A stretch of 64,000 nt of DNA from Streptomyces sp. DH37 (GCF_029813835.1 NZ_JARVKV010000009.1:1-64000), one strand, 5' to 3'. Counted from the stretch's first letter, positions 1 through 8,901 are shown. Program-made: numbers and translations. The notes: generated by a model not told the origin, from the sequence alone.

Positions 1-31
1 CGGCAGGTGCCGTCGCCGACGGCACCTGCCG
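1..31. terminator. Perfect hairpin at the left edge
   Basis: Arms at 1-14 (CGGCAGGTGCCGTC) and 18-31 are perfect inverted copies around a GCC loop. The stem may extend past the window edge. No T-run follows, which is usual for Streptomyces terminators. It may end the leftward transcript from malQ and the small membrane gene, or a transcript arriving from outside. Confidence 0.6.
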
Positions 32-193
32 TCAGCCGGTCAGCCGGGCCGGCACCGGTCGTCAGCCGGGCCGGCGCCGGCGGGATCCGTGGGGCCGTGC
101 GGGGACGCCACGGACCCGCCCGGTCCCCCGGCGGGGCCGGCCGGCGACCGGATCACCGGGCCGACCGGCGGAACGCCGCGGTTCAACCGCGGG

Positions 194-487
194 TCAGCCG
201 CGGTTCGGCTCCTGGCGGCCGCCGATCTGACCGCTCGGGCGCGAGGACTTGTCGCCGACCATCACCAGCACGGTGACGATCACGAACAGGGCGACGGGCG
301 CCACGACGTAGAGACCGAGGGTCTCGACCACGCTCAGGCCGGTGCCCGGGTCGTCGCCGTCGTCGCGGTAGAGGGCGAGGGCGGAGGGGGAGGCGACCAG
401 CAGCGTCAGCGCGGTGAGGGCGGTGACGAATCCGGCGCGCACGGCGGTGCCGGCGCTCCTGACGTTCTCGTTGACCTTGTTGTCCAC
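194..487 (-). CDS. Small two-helix membrane protein, function unknown
   Basis: This 97-residue protein is not recognised. After a short polar start (VDNKVNENVRSAG) it has a hydrophobic stretch at about residues 14-38 and a second at about 50-75, joined by an acidic loop (RDDGDD). It ends in a polar tail (SSRPSGQIGGRQEPNRG). The GTG at 487 is chosen because it lies 10 bases after the malQ stop; the ATG at 562 would overlap the end of malQ by 65 bases. It is probably translated from the malQ transcript and resides in the cytoplasmic membrane. Confidence 0.65.
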   Translation of the reverse strand: MDNKVNENVRSAGTAVRAGFVTALTALTLLVASPSALALYRDDGDDPGTGLSVVETLGLYVVAPVALFVIVTVLVMVGDKSSRPSGQIGGRQEPNRG

Positions 488-497
488 GGAGTCAACG

Positions 498-2768
498 CTA
501 GCGAACGTCTCCGGAGGACACGCGTCCAGGGTGGCCTTCGGATTCCGTGCGGATCTCCGCACGGCCCTCCGCCCGGCCCTCCTCGCACGCTCCGCCCTGC
601 TGCCCGGGAGCCGGTATGCGGCACTCGCGCGGCCCGTGCAGTTCCTCGTACACCGTCTCCAGCAGGTCGCGCAGACGGGGTGAGGTGACCATCTCCTCCA
701 GGGTGACGGGCCTGCCGTCGCCGTCGGCGACGGGCAGCCGCCAGTTGGGGTACTGGTCCCAGGTGCCCGGCACGTTCTGCGGGCGCCGGTCGCCGATGCC
801 GTCGGGCAGCCAGACGCCGACCATCTTCGCCGGGGTGCGGGCCAGGAAGCGGTAGATGCCCCTGATCTCGCCCTCCTCCTCGCCGGGGCCCTCCGGCAGC
901 AGGTCCAGGCGGGTCAGGTGGGAGATCCACTCGGCGGTCTCCATGGCGTCCCGGGTCTGCTCCTCGGCGAGGGGGCCGGACAGCAGTCCGAGGCCGTGGC
1001 GCAGCCGGACGTGGTCGCCGCTGAGGCGGGCGGCGGTGCTGGGCAGGTCGTGGGTGGTGGCGGTGGCCAGGCAGTCGGCGCGCCAGTCCTGCGGCTCCAG
1101 CGGCTGGGGCGTCTCGTGCTGGGGGGTGCGCGTGTGGTCGTAGTCGCGCTCGAACCACAGCACGGAGGTGCCCAGCACACCGCGCCCGGCCAGCTCCCCG
1201 CGCACGCCCGGCTCGACCGTGCCCAGGTCCTCGCCGATGACGACGGCCCCGGCGCGGTGCGCCTCCAGGGCGAGCACGCCGAGCATGGCCTCGGCGTCGT
1301 AGCGGACGTAGGCGCCCTCCGTGGGCGGGCGGCCCTCGGGGATCCACCACAGCCGGAACAGGCCCATCACGTGGTCGATGCGCAGCCCGCCGGTGTGGCG
1401 CAGCAGCTCGCGCAGCAGCGCGCGGTAGGGGGCGTAGCCGGAGGCGGCCAGCGCGTCCGGGCTCCAGGGCGGCAGGCCCCAGTCCTGACCGTGGGGGCTG
1501 AAGGCGTCCGGCGGGGCGCCGATGGACATGCCGGTGGCCAGGAAGTCCTTGAGCGCCCAGGCCTCCGCGCCGGAGGGGTGGACGCCGAGCGCCAGGTCGT
1601 GCACCAGTCCGATGGACATGCCCGCGTCGTGGGCGGTGCGCTGGGCGCGGGCGAGCTGGGCGTCGGTGAGCCAGGCCAGCCAGCTGTGGAAGTCCACCCG
1701 GTCCAGCAGCTCGCCGCGGGCGCGGGTGGTGGCGGCCGACCGGGGGTCGTCCAGGCCGGCGGGCCAGGAGCGCCAGTCGGGTCCGTGGACCTCGGCCAGG
1801 GCGCACCAGGTGGCGTGGTCGTCCAGGGCCTGGCCCTGCTCGGCGAGGAAGTCGCAGTAGGCGACGTGGCGGCCGGGGCTGAGGGGGACGGTGCGCAGCA
1901 GTTCCAGGGCGCGGCGCTTGAGCGACCACACCACGTCGCGGTCGATCCGCCCGTCCTTGGTGAGGGTGGCCTCGCGCAGCTCGGCGGCGCGGGCCAGCAG
2001 TTCGTCCGCCCGCGCGCGGGCCTCGCCGCGCAGGTAGGCGTACTCGGGGATCTCCTCGATCCGCAGGTGCACCGGATCGGCGAAGCGCCGCGAGGAGGGG
2101 CGGTACGGGGAGGGGTCGACCGTCTCGCCCTCGGCGGCGGGCACGGCCGAGTGCAGGGGGTTGAGCTGGATGAAGTCGGCGCCGGTCGCGCGTCCGGCCC
2201 AGGCGGCGAGGTCGGCCAGGTCGGCCAGGTCCCCCATGCCCCACGAGCGCGAGGACAGCAGCGAGTAGAGCTGGACCAGCAGCCCGAAGGAGCGCCCCTC
2301 CAGGGCGGGGAAGCGGTCCGGCGCGACGATCAGGGCGGCGCGGGCCGTCCGGCCGTCGGGGGCCTCGGCGTGGAGGGTGTGGCAGCCCAGGGGCAGCCGT
2401 TCGCCGTCGGCGTCCGGGTCCGCCCCCCAGTCCAGGTCGCGGCCGTCCTCCGTCTCGACCCGCAGCACGGTGCCGTCGGGGAGCGGGGGGACGCCGCCGC
2501 GGACGGCGGAGGGGGAGGCGGCGGGCGGCGAGGCGCCGCCGCGGGAGACCGCGCGTACGACGACGGTGGGAGGAAGCAGCCGGGCCGCCTCCTCGTGCGC
2601 GTGGCGCTCCAGCGCGTCGCGTACGGCGTCGGGGGTGGAGGCGTCGACGCCCAGTGCGGCGAGCACCTCGACGATCGTCTCGTCGGGCACCTGGAGCGTA
2701 CGGCCCGGGGCCGGGTCGTAGGAGGTGCAGACTCCGTGTGCCGCGGCGAGTCGCGCCAGTCGGCTCAT
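498..2768 (-). CDS. malQ: 4-alpha-glucanotransferase (amylomaltase), GH77
   Basis: This 756-residue cytoplasmic enzyme transfers alpha-1,4-glucan segments between maltodextrins in maltose and glycogen metabolism. GH77 landmarks are present: RIDHVMGLFRLWW with the nucleophile Asp, VIGEDLGTV with the acid/base Glu, and TTHDLPSTAARLSGDH with the third carboxylate. An N-terminal extension of roughly 150 residues is usual for the actinobacterial long form. The start is the ATG at 2768, preceded by GGAGGGAGATCCA; the in-frame codon at 2801 lacks such a site. It is followed closely by the small membrane gene. There is no maltose transporter or regulator nearby. Confidence 0.95.
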   Translation of the reverse strand: MSRLARLAAAHGVCTSYDPAPGRTLQVPDETIVEVLAALGVDASTPDAVRDALERHAHEEAARLLPPTVVVRAVSRGGASPPAASPSAVRGGVPPLPDGTVLRVETEDGRDLDWGADPDADGERLPLGCHTLHAEAPDGRTARAALIVAPDRFPALEGRSFGLLVQLYSLLSSRSWGMGDLADLADLAAWAGRATGADFIQLNPLHSAVPAAEGETVDPSPYRPSSRRFADPVHLRIEEIPEYAYLRGEARARADELLARAAELREATLTKDGRIDRDVVWSLKRRALELLRTVPLSPGRHVAYCDFLAEQGQALDDHATWCALAEVHGPDWRSWPAGLDDPRSAATTRARGELLDRVDFHSWLAWLTDAQLARAQRTAHDAGMSIGLVHDLALGVHPSGAEAWALKDFLATGMSIGAPPDAFSPHGQDWGLPPWSPDALAASGYAPYRALLRELLRHTGGLRIDHVMGLFRLWWIPEGRPPTEGAYVRYDAEAMLGVLALEAHRAGAVVIGEDLGTVEPGVRGELAGRGVLGTSVLWFERDYDHTRTPQHETPQPLEPQDWRADCLATATTHDLPSTAARLSGDHVRLRHGLGLLSGPLAEEQTRDAMETAEWISHLTRLDLLPEGPGEEEGEIRGIYRFLARTPAKMVGVWLPDGIGDRRPQNVPGTWDQYPNWRLPVADGDGRPVTLEEMVTSPRLRDLLETVYEELHGPRECRIPAPGQQGGACEEGRAEGRAEIRTESEGHPGRVSSGDVR

Positions 2769-2804
2769 TGGATCTCCCTCCGCTCTCCCTGGGCCTCCCA
2801 TGAC

Positions 2805-3101
2805 CTAGATTTCCGCGGAATCCGTCCCGTATCCCACCCCGGCCGGTTCGCTGGTCAGCGGGAGTTCGGCGGCGAGGGGCGGCTCACTGGTGAGCGGAGC
2901 GGCGTCGGCGAGCGGGGGTTCGCTGGTCAGCGGCGTTTCGGCGTGGTCCCAGGAGCAGGAGCCGTCCAGGCCGGAGTCGGGGTCGGAGACACCGGACAGG
3001 TCGATCGGCTCCCGCCCCTGTTTGGGGAACAGGGTGTGGGGGGCGAGGAGTTCAGCGGACGCGGCCACGGGGGCCTCCGTTCGTTGCTGTCGGTCGGACA
3101 T
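2805..3101 (-). CDS. Small acidic protein with PLTSEP repeats
   Basis: This 98-residue protein is unrecognised. It starts MSDRQQRTEAP at an ATG preceded by GTAGGG. A middle part contains SGLDGSCSWDHAE, with the only cysteine. The C-terminal half holds three copies of PLTSEP separated by PLA-containing spacers. The composition is acidic and rich in Pro, Ser and Leu, with no signal peptide or membrane segment, so it is likely disordered. It lies 36 bases upstream of malQ on the same strand and may share its transcript. A precursor peptide or a scaffold are possibilities only; there is no modification gene beside it. Confidence 0.5.
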   Translation of the reverse strand: MSDRQQRTEAPVAASAELLAPHTLFPKQGREPIDLSGVSDPDSGLDGSCSWDHAETPLTSEPPLADAAPLTSEPPLAAELPLTSEPAGVGYGTDSAEI

Positions 3102-3451
3102 CAAGGCCCTACCCACTGAGGCGGAACCCAGACACTTTCAGCGGTACAAACGTGAGCCGGGTCACAGGCTCACCGCCGATGATTTCACGGTTTGACGCGC
3201 CTGTCAGCGTAGGGCATTCGAGCAAAGCGGGCATCTCGACCAAGATTTACCGCCCTCCCAGAAGCGACCACCTCGGGGCGCGCGCCGGCCCCGCTCCCTC
3301 CGGCCCCGGCCGCACCGGGTGACAAACCCGGCACTTCGGCCCCCGTCGTTGACACCCCGACCGCGGCGGTGATGGGCTCGTCGCCGACCGGCGGGTCCGG
3401 TCCGCAGCTTGAGAGCCGTATCTGAACGGGGCGAGAAGGGCCGACAGAGAC
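3102..3451. other. Divergent intergenic region with an inverted repeat
   Basis: 350 bases separate the leftward PLTSEP gene from the rightward hexosaminidase gene. I see a 7-bp inverted repeat GTGAGCC/GGCTCAC with an 8-base spacer at 3152-3173, a possible operator. A TTGACA hexamer at 3349-3354 could be a -35 element for the hexosaminidase gene, but no good -10 follows at normal spacing. No CsnR-like box is visible here. Confidence 0.4.
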
Positions 3452-6400
3452 GTGAACCACGCGACGCATGGCCGCGCCACGCGCAGGACCGGTGCGACGG
3501 CGCTGGTCGCGGCCGTTCTCGGCGGGCTGCTCGGCGGCGCGCCGAACGCACAGGCCGCACCGCCGCAGCCGGACAGGGCCGCGTCCCCGCCGGCGCGGGA
3601 CACCGCCGACCGGGACGCCCGCGTCTCGCTGGACGGCGCTCCCGGCGTCTGGCCGCGCCCCCAGGCCCTGCGGACGCGGGGCGAGCCGGTCCCCGTCGGG
3701 GACGAGGTCCTGCTGGTGGCGGACGAGGACGCCGACCCGTACGCCCTCGACGTCCTCCGCGGCGTCCTGCGCGCGGCCGGAGCGCGCGAGGTGCGCACCG
3801 TGCGCCCGGGCCAGGAGGTACGCGCCCGGGGCCTGGTGGTGCGCGCCGGGGAGAAGTCCGCCGGGCGGGCGCTGCGCGTCCTGGGCGCCGCCGAGCCCGG
3901 CGACCTTCCCGCGGGCGGCTACCGGCTGGCGGTCGGCCGTGCGGACGGGCTGGACGGGCCGGGCGGTACGGCCGCGCTGGCCGGCGTGGGCCGGGACGGG
4001 CTGTTCCACGCCGCGCAGACGCTGCGCCAGCTGGTGACCGTCCGCGACGGCGGGGCGGAGATCACCGGGGCCGTCGTGCGCGACTGGCCCGCCTCCCCCG
4101 TGCGCGGCACCGCGGAGGGCTTCTACGGCGAGGCGTGGTCGCACCGGGAGCGGCTGGCGCACCTGGACTTCATGGGCCGCACCAAGCAGAACCGCTACCT
4201 GTACGCCCCCGGCGACGACGCCTTCCGCCAGTCGCGCTGGCGCGACCCCTACCCCGCCGCGCGGCGCGCCCAGTTCCGCGAGCTCGCCGAGCGCGCCCGC
4301 CGCAACCACGTGGTGCTCGGCTGGGCCGTCTCGCCGGGGCAGTCGATGTGCCTGGCCTCCGGCGACGACCGGAAGGCCCTGCTGCGCAAGATCGACGCCA
4401 TGGCGGCGCTGGGGGTGCGGGCGTTCCAGCTCCGCTTCGAGGACGTCAGCTACACCGAGTGGCACTGCGACGCGGACGCCGAGCGCTACGGCACGGGACC
4501 GCGGGCCGCGGCCACCGCCCACACGGAGCTGGCCAACGAGGTGGCGGCGCACCTGGCCCGGCGGTACGGCTTCGGGCGCGACGCGGTGCCGCTGTCGGTG
4601 GTGCCCACGGAGTTCTACCAGGACGGCCCGACCGAGTACCGCGCCGCGCTCGCGGAGGGGCTGGACGCGGACGTGGAGGTGGCCTGGACGGGGGTCGGGG
4701 TCGTGCCCGCCACCATCACCGGCGGCGAACTGGCCCGGGCCCGCTCGGTCTTCCGCCACCCGCTGGTCACCATGGACAACTACCCGGTCAACGACTACGC
4801 CGGCGACCGCGTCTTCCTCGGCCCGTACACCGGCCGGGAGCCGGCCGTCGCCAACCGCTCGGCGGCGCTGCTGGCCAACGCGATGGAGCAGGCGACAGCC
4901 TCGCGCCTGCCGCTGTTCACGGTCGCCGACTACGCCTGGAACCCCCGCGGCTACCGGCCGGAGGAGTCCTGGAAGGCCGCCGTCGACGACCTGGCCGCGG
5001 CGGGCGGACCGGCGGAGGGGGCCGGAGCCCGGAAGGAAGCGGAGGACCGGAAGGACCCGGGCGGCTCCGGGGAGCCGGCGGGGAAGGCCCGCGAGGCGCT
5101 GCACGCGCTCGCCGCCAACAACTCCTCCTCGGTGCTGGACGAGAGGGAGTCGGCCTACCTCGCCCCGCTGCTCGACGCCTTCTGGAGGGCCCACGCGGGC
5201 GAGGACGACGGGAGGTTCGCCGCCGCGTCCGGCCGGCTCCGCGACGCCTTCGCCGTCCTGCGCGAGGCCCCGGAGAACCTGGCGGGCGTCGCCGGCGGCG
5301 CCCTGAGCGACGAGATGCGCCCCTGGGTGCGGCAGCTGGCCCGCTACGGCCGGGCGGGCCAGTACGCGCTGGACATGCTGGCGGCCCAGCGGCGCGGGGA
5401 CGGCGCCGGGGCGTGGCAGGCGCGGCTGGAGCTCCAGCGGCTGCGCGCCGAGGCCCGCGGGAGCGGGGTGACGGTCGGCGAGGACGTGCTGCCCGCCTTC
5501 GTGGACAAGGCGCTGCGGATCTCCGACGACTGGTCCGGCGCGGGCGGCAGGACGGGGGAGGCCGAGCGCTCCGGGGAACGGGTCCGCGGCGGCCCCGCGG
5601 CGCTGCCGGGCTCCTCGCCGGAGGACGCCGCCGACGGCGATCCCGCCACCGCCTTCCGCCCCGCCGATCCGCCGGACGACGCGGCCGGCCCGGACGCGGA
5701 CGCCGGTGCCGCGTCCCGGGAACTGGTGCTGCGGCTGCCCCGGGCACGCTCCCTGGAGGCGGTCACCGTCCAGTCCGAACCGGGCACGGGCGCCCGCGCC
5801 GCCGTCGAGGCGCACGTGCCGGGCGAGGGCTGGAAGCGGCTCGGCACGCTCTCCGACCAGGGCTGGACGGAGGTGCGGGCCGACGGCCTGCGGGCGGACG
5901 CCGTGCGGCTGGCCTGGCAGCCCGGCTCGAAGGCGCCGGTGGTCCACGAGCTGACGCCCTGGTACTCCGACTCCCCCGGTACCGGCCTGGAGCTGGCCCG
6001 CGAGGAGACCAACGCCGTCATCGGCGGCGGCCCCGCGGTGGTCGGGGCCCGGCTGACCGGCCACCGGCCCACCGACGTGCGCGGGCGGCTGACCGTGCGG
6101 GCGCCCGAGGGCTTCACGGTGCGGGCGCCGCGCCGGGTCACGCTCCAGCGCGGTGTGCCCGCGACGGCGGAGATCGAGGTCCGGGCCGGCAAGGACGTAC
6201 GGCCGGGCACGTACCGCATCCCCGTCACCCTCACCGCCGGGGGCGAGAGCAGGCAGCGGACGCTGACGGTGCGCGCCTATCCGCCCACCGGCGGGCCGGA
6301 CCTGGCCCGCGGCGCGCGGACCGGCTCCTCGGCCGACGAGACCGAGGACTTCCCCGCCTCGGCCGCCACCGACGGCGACCCGGAGACGCGCTGGTCCTCG

Positions 6401-6775
6401 CCCGCGGCGGACGGGCAGTGGCTGCGGGTGGAGCTGGACCGCCCGGCCCGGGTCGGCGAGGTGCGGCTGCACTGGCAGGACGCGTACGCCTCCCGCTACC
6501 GCGTCCAGGTCTCGCCGGACGGCAGGAGCTGGAGCACGGCCGCCACCGTCCGCGACGGGCGGGGCGGCCGGGAGACGGTGCGGATGGACGCCCCGGCCGG
6601 CACCCGCCACGTGCGGGTGGTCGGTGACGAGCGGGCGACCCGCTTCGGCCTCTCGCTGTGGTCGCTGGAGGTCTACGCCGTGGAGGACCGGGAGGGCCGG
6701 GAGGAGCGGAAGGACCGGGACAACGGGGCCGGACGGGACGGCGGGGCCGGACGGGACGGCGGGGCCGGACGGTAG
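3452..6775 (+). CDS. Secreted GH84 beta-N-acetylglucosaminidase (hyaluronidase/NagJ type) with C-terminal accessory domains
   Basis: 1,107 residues. A Sec signal peptide covers about 1-36 and ends at NAQA. A GH20b-like beta/alpha domain (about 60-205) precedes the GH84 barrel (about 215-500: TAEGFYGEAWSHRER, then FQLRFEDVSYTEWHC). A helical region follows. Then come a galactose-binding-like region (about 700-840), a NEW3-type beta-sandwich (about 860-945) and an F5/8C (CBM32) domain (about 950-1080). The tail repeats GRDGGA. The family removes terminal GlcNAc from glycans, chitin-like or host. The catalytic pair, normally Asp-Asp, reads Glu330-Asp331 here. The start is GTG 3452 with a weak ribosome site. 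A hairpin terminator follows. Confidence 0.9.
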   Translation: MNHATHGRATRRTGATALVAAVLGGLLGGAPNAQAAPPQPDRAASPPARDTADRDARVSLDGAPGVWPRPQALRTRGEPVPVGDEVLLVADEDADPYALDVLRGVLRAAGAREVRTVRPGQEVRARGLVVRAGEKSAGRALRVLGAAEPGDLPAGGYRLAVGRADGLDGPGGTAALAGVGRDGLFHAAQTLRQLVTVRDGGAEITGAVVRDWPASPVRGTAEGFYGEAWSHRERLAHLDFMGRTKQNRYLYAPGDDAFRQSRWRDPYPAARRAQFRELAERARRNHVVLGWAVSPGQSMCLASGDDRKALLRKIDAMAALGVRAFQLRFEDVSYTEWHCDADAERYGTGPRAAATAHTELANEVAAHLARRYGFGRDAVPLSVVPTEFYQDGPTEYRAALAEGLDADVEVAWTGVGVVPATITGGELARARSVFRHPLVTMDNYPVNDYAGDRVFLGPYTGREPAVANRSAALLANAMEQATASRLPLFTVADYAWNPRGYRPEESWKAAVDDLAAAGGPAEGAGARKEAEDRKDPGGSGEPAGKAREALHALAANNSSSVLDERESAYLAPLLDAFWRAHAGEDDGRFAAASGRLRDAFAVLREAPENLAGVAGGALSDEMRPWVRQLARYGRAGQYALDMLAAQRRGDGAGAWQARLELQRLRAEARGSGVTVGEDVLPAFVDKALRISDDWSGAGGRTGEAERSGERVRGGPAALPGSSPEDAADGDPATAFRPADPPDDAAGPDADAGAASRELVLRLPRARSLEAVTVQSEPGTGARAAVEAHVPGEGWKRLGTLSDQGWTEVRADGLRADAVRLAWQPGSKAPVVHELTPWYSDSPGTGLELAREETNAVIGGGPAVVGARLTGHRPTDVRGRLTVRAPEGFTVRAPRRVTLQRGVPATAEIEVRAGKDVRPGTYRIPVTLTAGGESRQRTLTVRAYPPTGGPDLARGARTGSSADETEDFPASAATDGDPETRWSSPAADGQWLRVELDRPARVGEVRLHWQDAYASRYRVQVSPDGRSWSTAATVRDGRGGRETVRMDAPAGTRHVRVVGDERATRFGLSLWSLEVYAVEDREGREERKDRDNGAGRDGGAGRDGGAGR

Positions 6776-6788
6776 CGGGCACGCCGCC

Positions 6789-6814
6789 GTACGGGGCCGT
6801 CACCGGCCCCGTAC
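6789..6814 (+). terminator. Hairpin after the GH84 gene
   Basis: An 11-bp perfect stem (GTACGGGGCCG with its complement) and a TCAC loop lie 13 bases after the stop. It is followed by short repeats of the type GGCGTCCCTTGCGACGCCCC. It lies between convergent genes, so it may serve both. Confidence 0.7.
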
Positions 6815-6864
6815 GACTCCCTTGCGGCGTCCCTTGCGACGCCCCTTACAACAGGGCCCGGACC

Positions 6865-7410
6865 TCAGGCAGGTGTCGTCGTCCTGCCGTCGATCCGGGC
6901 GAGGGCGTCGTCCGCGCCGTACGGCCGCAAGTACGGCAGCCAGCGCGGGTCCCGGTGTCCCGTCCCGATGATCCGCCAGGCCAGGCCGGTCGGCGGGGCT
7001 GGTTGGTGGCGCAGCCGCCAGCCCAGCTCCGAGACGTGGCGGTCGGCCTTGACGTGGTTGCAGCGGCGGCAGGCCGCCACCACGTTCTCCCAGGAGTGCT
7101 GCCCGCCGCGGCTGCGCGGGACGACGTGGTCGACGCTGGTTGCGACGCCACCGCAGTACGCGCACCTGCCGCCGTCACGGGCGAACAGGGCGCGGCGGGT
7201 GAGCGGCACCGTGCCGCGGAAGGGCACGCGCACGAAGCGTTTCAGGCGGACGACGCTCGGGGCCGGTATGGCTTGGGTCGCGCTGTGCATGAGGGCGCCG
7301 GAGTCCTCCAGGCTTATCGCCTTGCCGTTGAGGACGAGGATGAGCGCGCGGCGGAGCGGTACGACGCCGAGCGGCTCGTACGACGCGTTGAGGACCAGGA
7401 CATGCGGCAC
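6865..7410 (-). CDS. HNH endonuclease family protein
   Basis: This 181-residue protein begins VPHVLVLNASYEPLG at GTG 7410, directly behind AAGGAGGCACC. The longer frame back to 7533 lacks this site. The HNH/zinc motif is complete: CAYCGG, then VDHVVPRSRGG and ACRRCNHVKADR, so two CxxC pairs and the His-Asn-His core are present. This family is widespread in actinobacteria, often as a single housekeeping-like gene whose substrate is unknown; relatives cut DNA with a divalent metal. It is divergent from the mscS gene. No methylase or mobile gene is next to it, so a restriction role is not supported. Confidence 0.85.
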   Translation of the reverse strand: MPHVLVLNASYEPLGVVPLRRALILVLNGKAISLEDSGALMHSATQAIPAPSVVRLKRFVRVPFRGTVPLTRRALFARDGGRCAYCGGVATSVDHVVPRSRGGQHSWENVVAACRRCNHVKADRHVSELGWRLRHQPAPPTGLAWRIIGTGHRDPRWLPYLRPYGADDALARIDGRTTTPA

Positions 7411-7625
7411 GGTGCCTCCTTGTACGTCGGCGGCGCGTGGCTCGCGCCGGGACGATCTCCCCCAGTGTGTCCCGCGTGCCGGTGGCGGCGCCACCACGAT
7501 CGCGTAACGCGCTGAGCGTGTTTTCGACCACACACCGTTTCTCCCCCGCCCGGCACCGGCGCTATCCGGGGCGTGACGGCCTGTTCGGCGACCTGTCCCC
7601 CGTTAGTGTGTTGTGGGTGGATTCC

Positions 7626-8672
7626 ATGGACGAGGCGCACGAGACCGCCACGAACGCCGCCGGCTGGATAGAGGAGAACTGGGGGACCTGGCTCGCCATC
7701 GGCCTGCGCATCGCGCTGATCATGGTGATCGCCGTCGTGCTGCGCTCGGTCGTCCGCCGGGCCATCACGCGGCTGATCGCCCGCATGAACCGCAACGCCG
7801 AGGCCGAGGCGAGCGGCAACGCCCTGCGCGGCCTGCTGGTCAACGCCGAGCGGCGGCGCCAGCGCACGGAGGCCATCGGCTCGGTGCTGCGCAGCGTCAC
7901 CACGTTCGTGATCATGGGGACGGCGGCGCTGATCGCGCTGTCGACCCTGGGCATCGACCTCGCCCCGCTGCTGGCCAGCGCCGGTGTCGCGGGCGTGGCG
8001 ATCGGCTTCGGCGCCCGCAACCTGGTCACGGACGTGCTGACCGGGATGTTCGTGCTGCTGGAGGACCAGTACGGGGTCGGCGACCGCATCGACGCGGGCG
8101 AGGCCACCGGCACGGTGCTGGAGATCGGGCTGCGGGTGACCAAGCTGCGCGGCGACGACGGCGAGATCTGGTACGTGCGCAACGGCGAGATCAAGCGGGT
8201 CGGCAACCTCAGCCAGGGCTGGGCGACGGCCGCCCTGGACGTGGAGGTCCGCTCGGACGAGGACCTGGACGAGGTCCGGTCGGCGATCGCGGCGGCCGGC
8301 GAGGAGATGTCGACGTCCTCGCCGTGGGACGAGGTCCTGTGGGCGCCGGTGGAGGTGCTGGGCCTGAACTCGGTGACGCTGGACACCATGGTCATCCGGG
8401 TCGCGGCCAAGACCATGCCGGGCAAGGCGCTGCCGGTGGAGCGCGAGCTGCGCTGGCGGATCAAGCGGGCGCTGGACGCGCGGGGCATCCGGATGGTGGA
8501 CGAGGAGTCGCTGGTCACCCTGCGGAAGCTGGACGAGGACCTGGGCGCCCTGGAGCGCGGCGCGGGCGGGGCCCGGCCGGAGAAGGGACCGGTCCCCGCG
8601 AAGGAGGCGGCGGTCCCGGTGAAGGACGCCGTGCGGGACCTCGGCCGGGGCGCCGGCGGGCGGCGGTCCTGA
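7626..8672 (+). CDS. Small-conductance mechanosensitive ion channel (MscS family)
   Basis: 348 residues. After MDEAHETA come a first transmembrane helix (about 18-40), a basic linker, a second helix (about 85-108) and the pore-lining helix with GVAGVAIGFGARNLVTDVLTG, typical of MscS TM3. A beta domain (QYGVGDRIDAGEATGTV) and a C-terminal alpha/beta domain follow, then a charged tail rich in Lys-Glu. The protein forms a homoheptameric channel that opens on membrane tension to release solutes after osmotic downshift. The ATG at 7626 is chosen because GGGTGGA lies just upstream; TTG 7611 and GTG 7617 are alternatives. It is transcribed alone and ends at a strong hairpin. Confidence 0.92.
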   Translation: MDEAHETATNAAGWIEENWGTWLAIGLRIALIMVIAVVLRSVVRRAITRLIARMNRNAEAEASGNALRGLLVNAERRRQRTEAIGSVLRSVTTFVIMGTAALIALSTLGIDLAPLLASAGVAGVAIGFGARNLVTDVLTGMFVLLEDQYGVGDRIDAGEATGTVLEIGLRVTKLRGDDGEIWYVRNGEIKRVGNLSQGWATAALDVEVRSDEDLDEVRSAIAAAGEEMSTSSPWDEVLWAPVEVLGLNSVTLDTMVIRVAAKTMPGKALPVERELRWRIKRALDARGIRMVDEESLVTLRKLDEDLGALERGAGGARPEKGPVPAKEAAVPVKDAVRDLGRGAGGRRS

Positions 8673-8700
8673 GCACCGGGGGCGCGGGCACGCGGAAGGC

Positions 8701-8760
8701 GTACGGAGACACCGGCAGGCACGGGGAGACACCGGAAGACACACGGAGACACCGGCAGGC
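8701..8760. repeat. Three 20-bp tandem repeats
   Basis: Units at 8701, 8721 and 8741 share the core GGAGACACCGG. Copies 1 and 3 are identical over 18 bases (ACGGAGACACCGGCAGGC); copy 2 is diverged. They lie between the mscS stop and its terminator. Confidence 0.8.
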
Positions 8761-8779
8761 GCCGGGGGACGGAGCGCAG

Positions 8780-8810
8780 GGGTGCGGGCCCGCGCGGAGG
8801 GCCCGCACCC
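8780..8810 (+). terminator. Hairpin terminator of mscS
   Basis: A 12-bp perfect stem (GGGTGCGGGCCC with its complement) and a 7-base loop separate mscS from the ROK operon downstream. Confidence 0.8.
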
Positions 8811-8863
8811 GTCTCGTCCGTTGACGCCGGCCGGAGCCGGGCCCTAGGGTCCTGCCCACACGA

Positions 8864-8878
8864 CAGGAAGCTTTCCTG
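8864..8878. promoter_or_regulatory. CsnR-like ROK repressor operator
   Basis: CAGGAAGCTTTCCTG is a palindrome with perfect 6-bp arms (CAGGAA/TTCCTG). It matches the AGGAAAGTTTCCT box bound by the ROK repressor CsnR of chitosanase genes in 11 of 13 positions. It ends 23 bases before the ATG of the ROK gene, a good place for autorepression of the operon. Confidence 0.75.
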
Positions 8879-8901
8879 ACAATGCCGTGCGGGGAGGGCC
8901 C

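Noticed and set aside
918..3119. A 733-codon plus-strand frame opposite malQ
   Set aside because: It is a shadow of malQ. The malQ frame has all GH77 motifs, and this one has none.
3185..6610. A 1,141-codon minus-strand frame opposite the GH84 gene
   Set aside because: It is a mirror frame of the hexosaminidase gene with repetitive Gly/Arg composition and no ribosome site.
8701..8760. CRISPR array
   Set aside because: There are only three directly adjoining 20-bp units, with no spacers and no cas genes.
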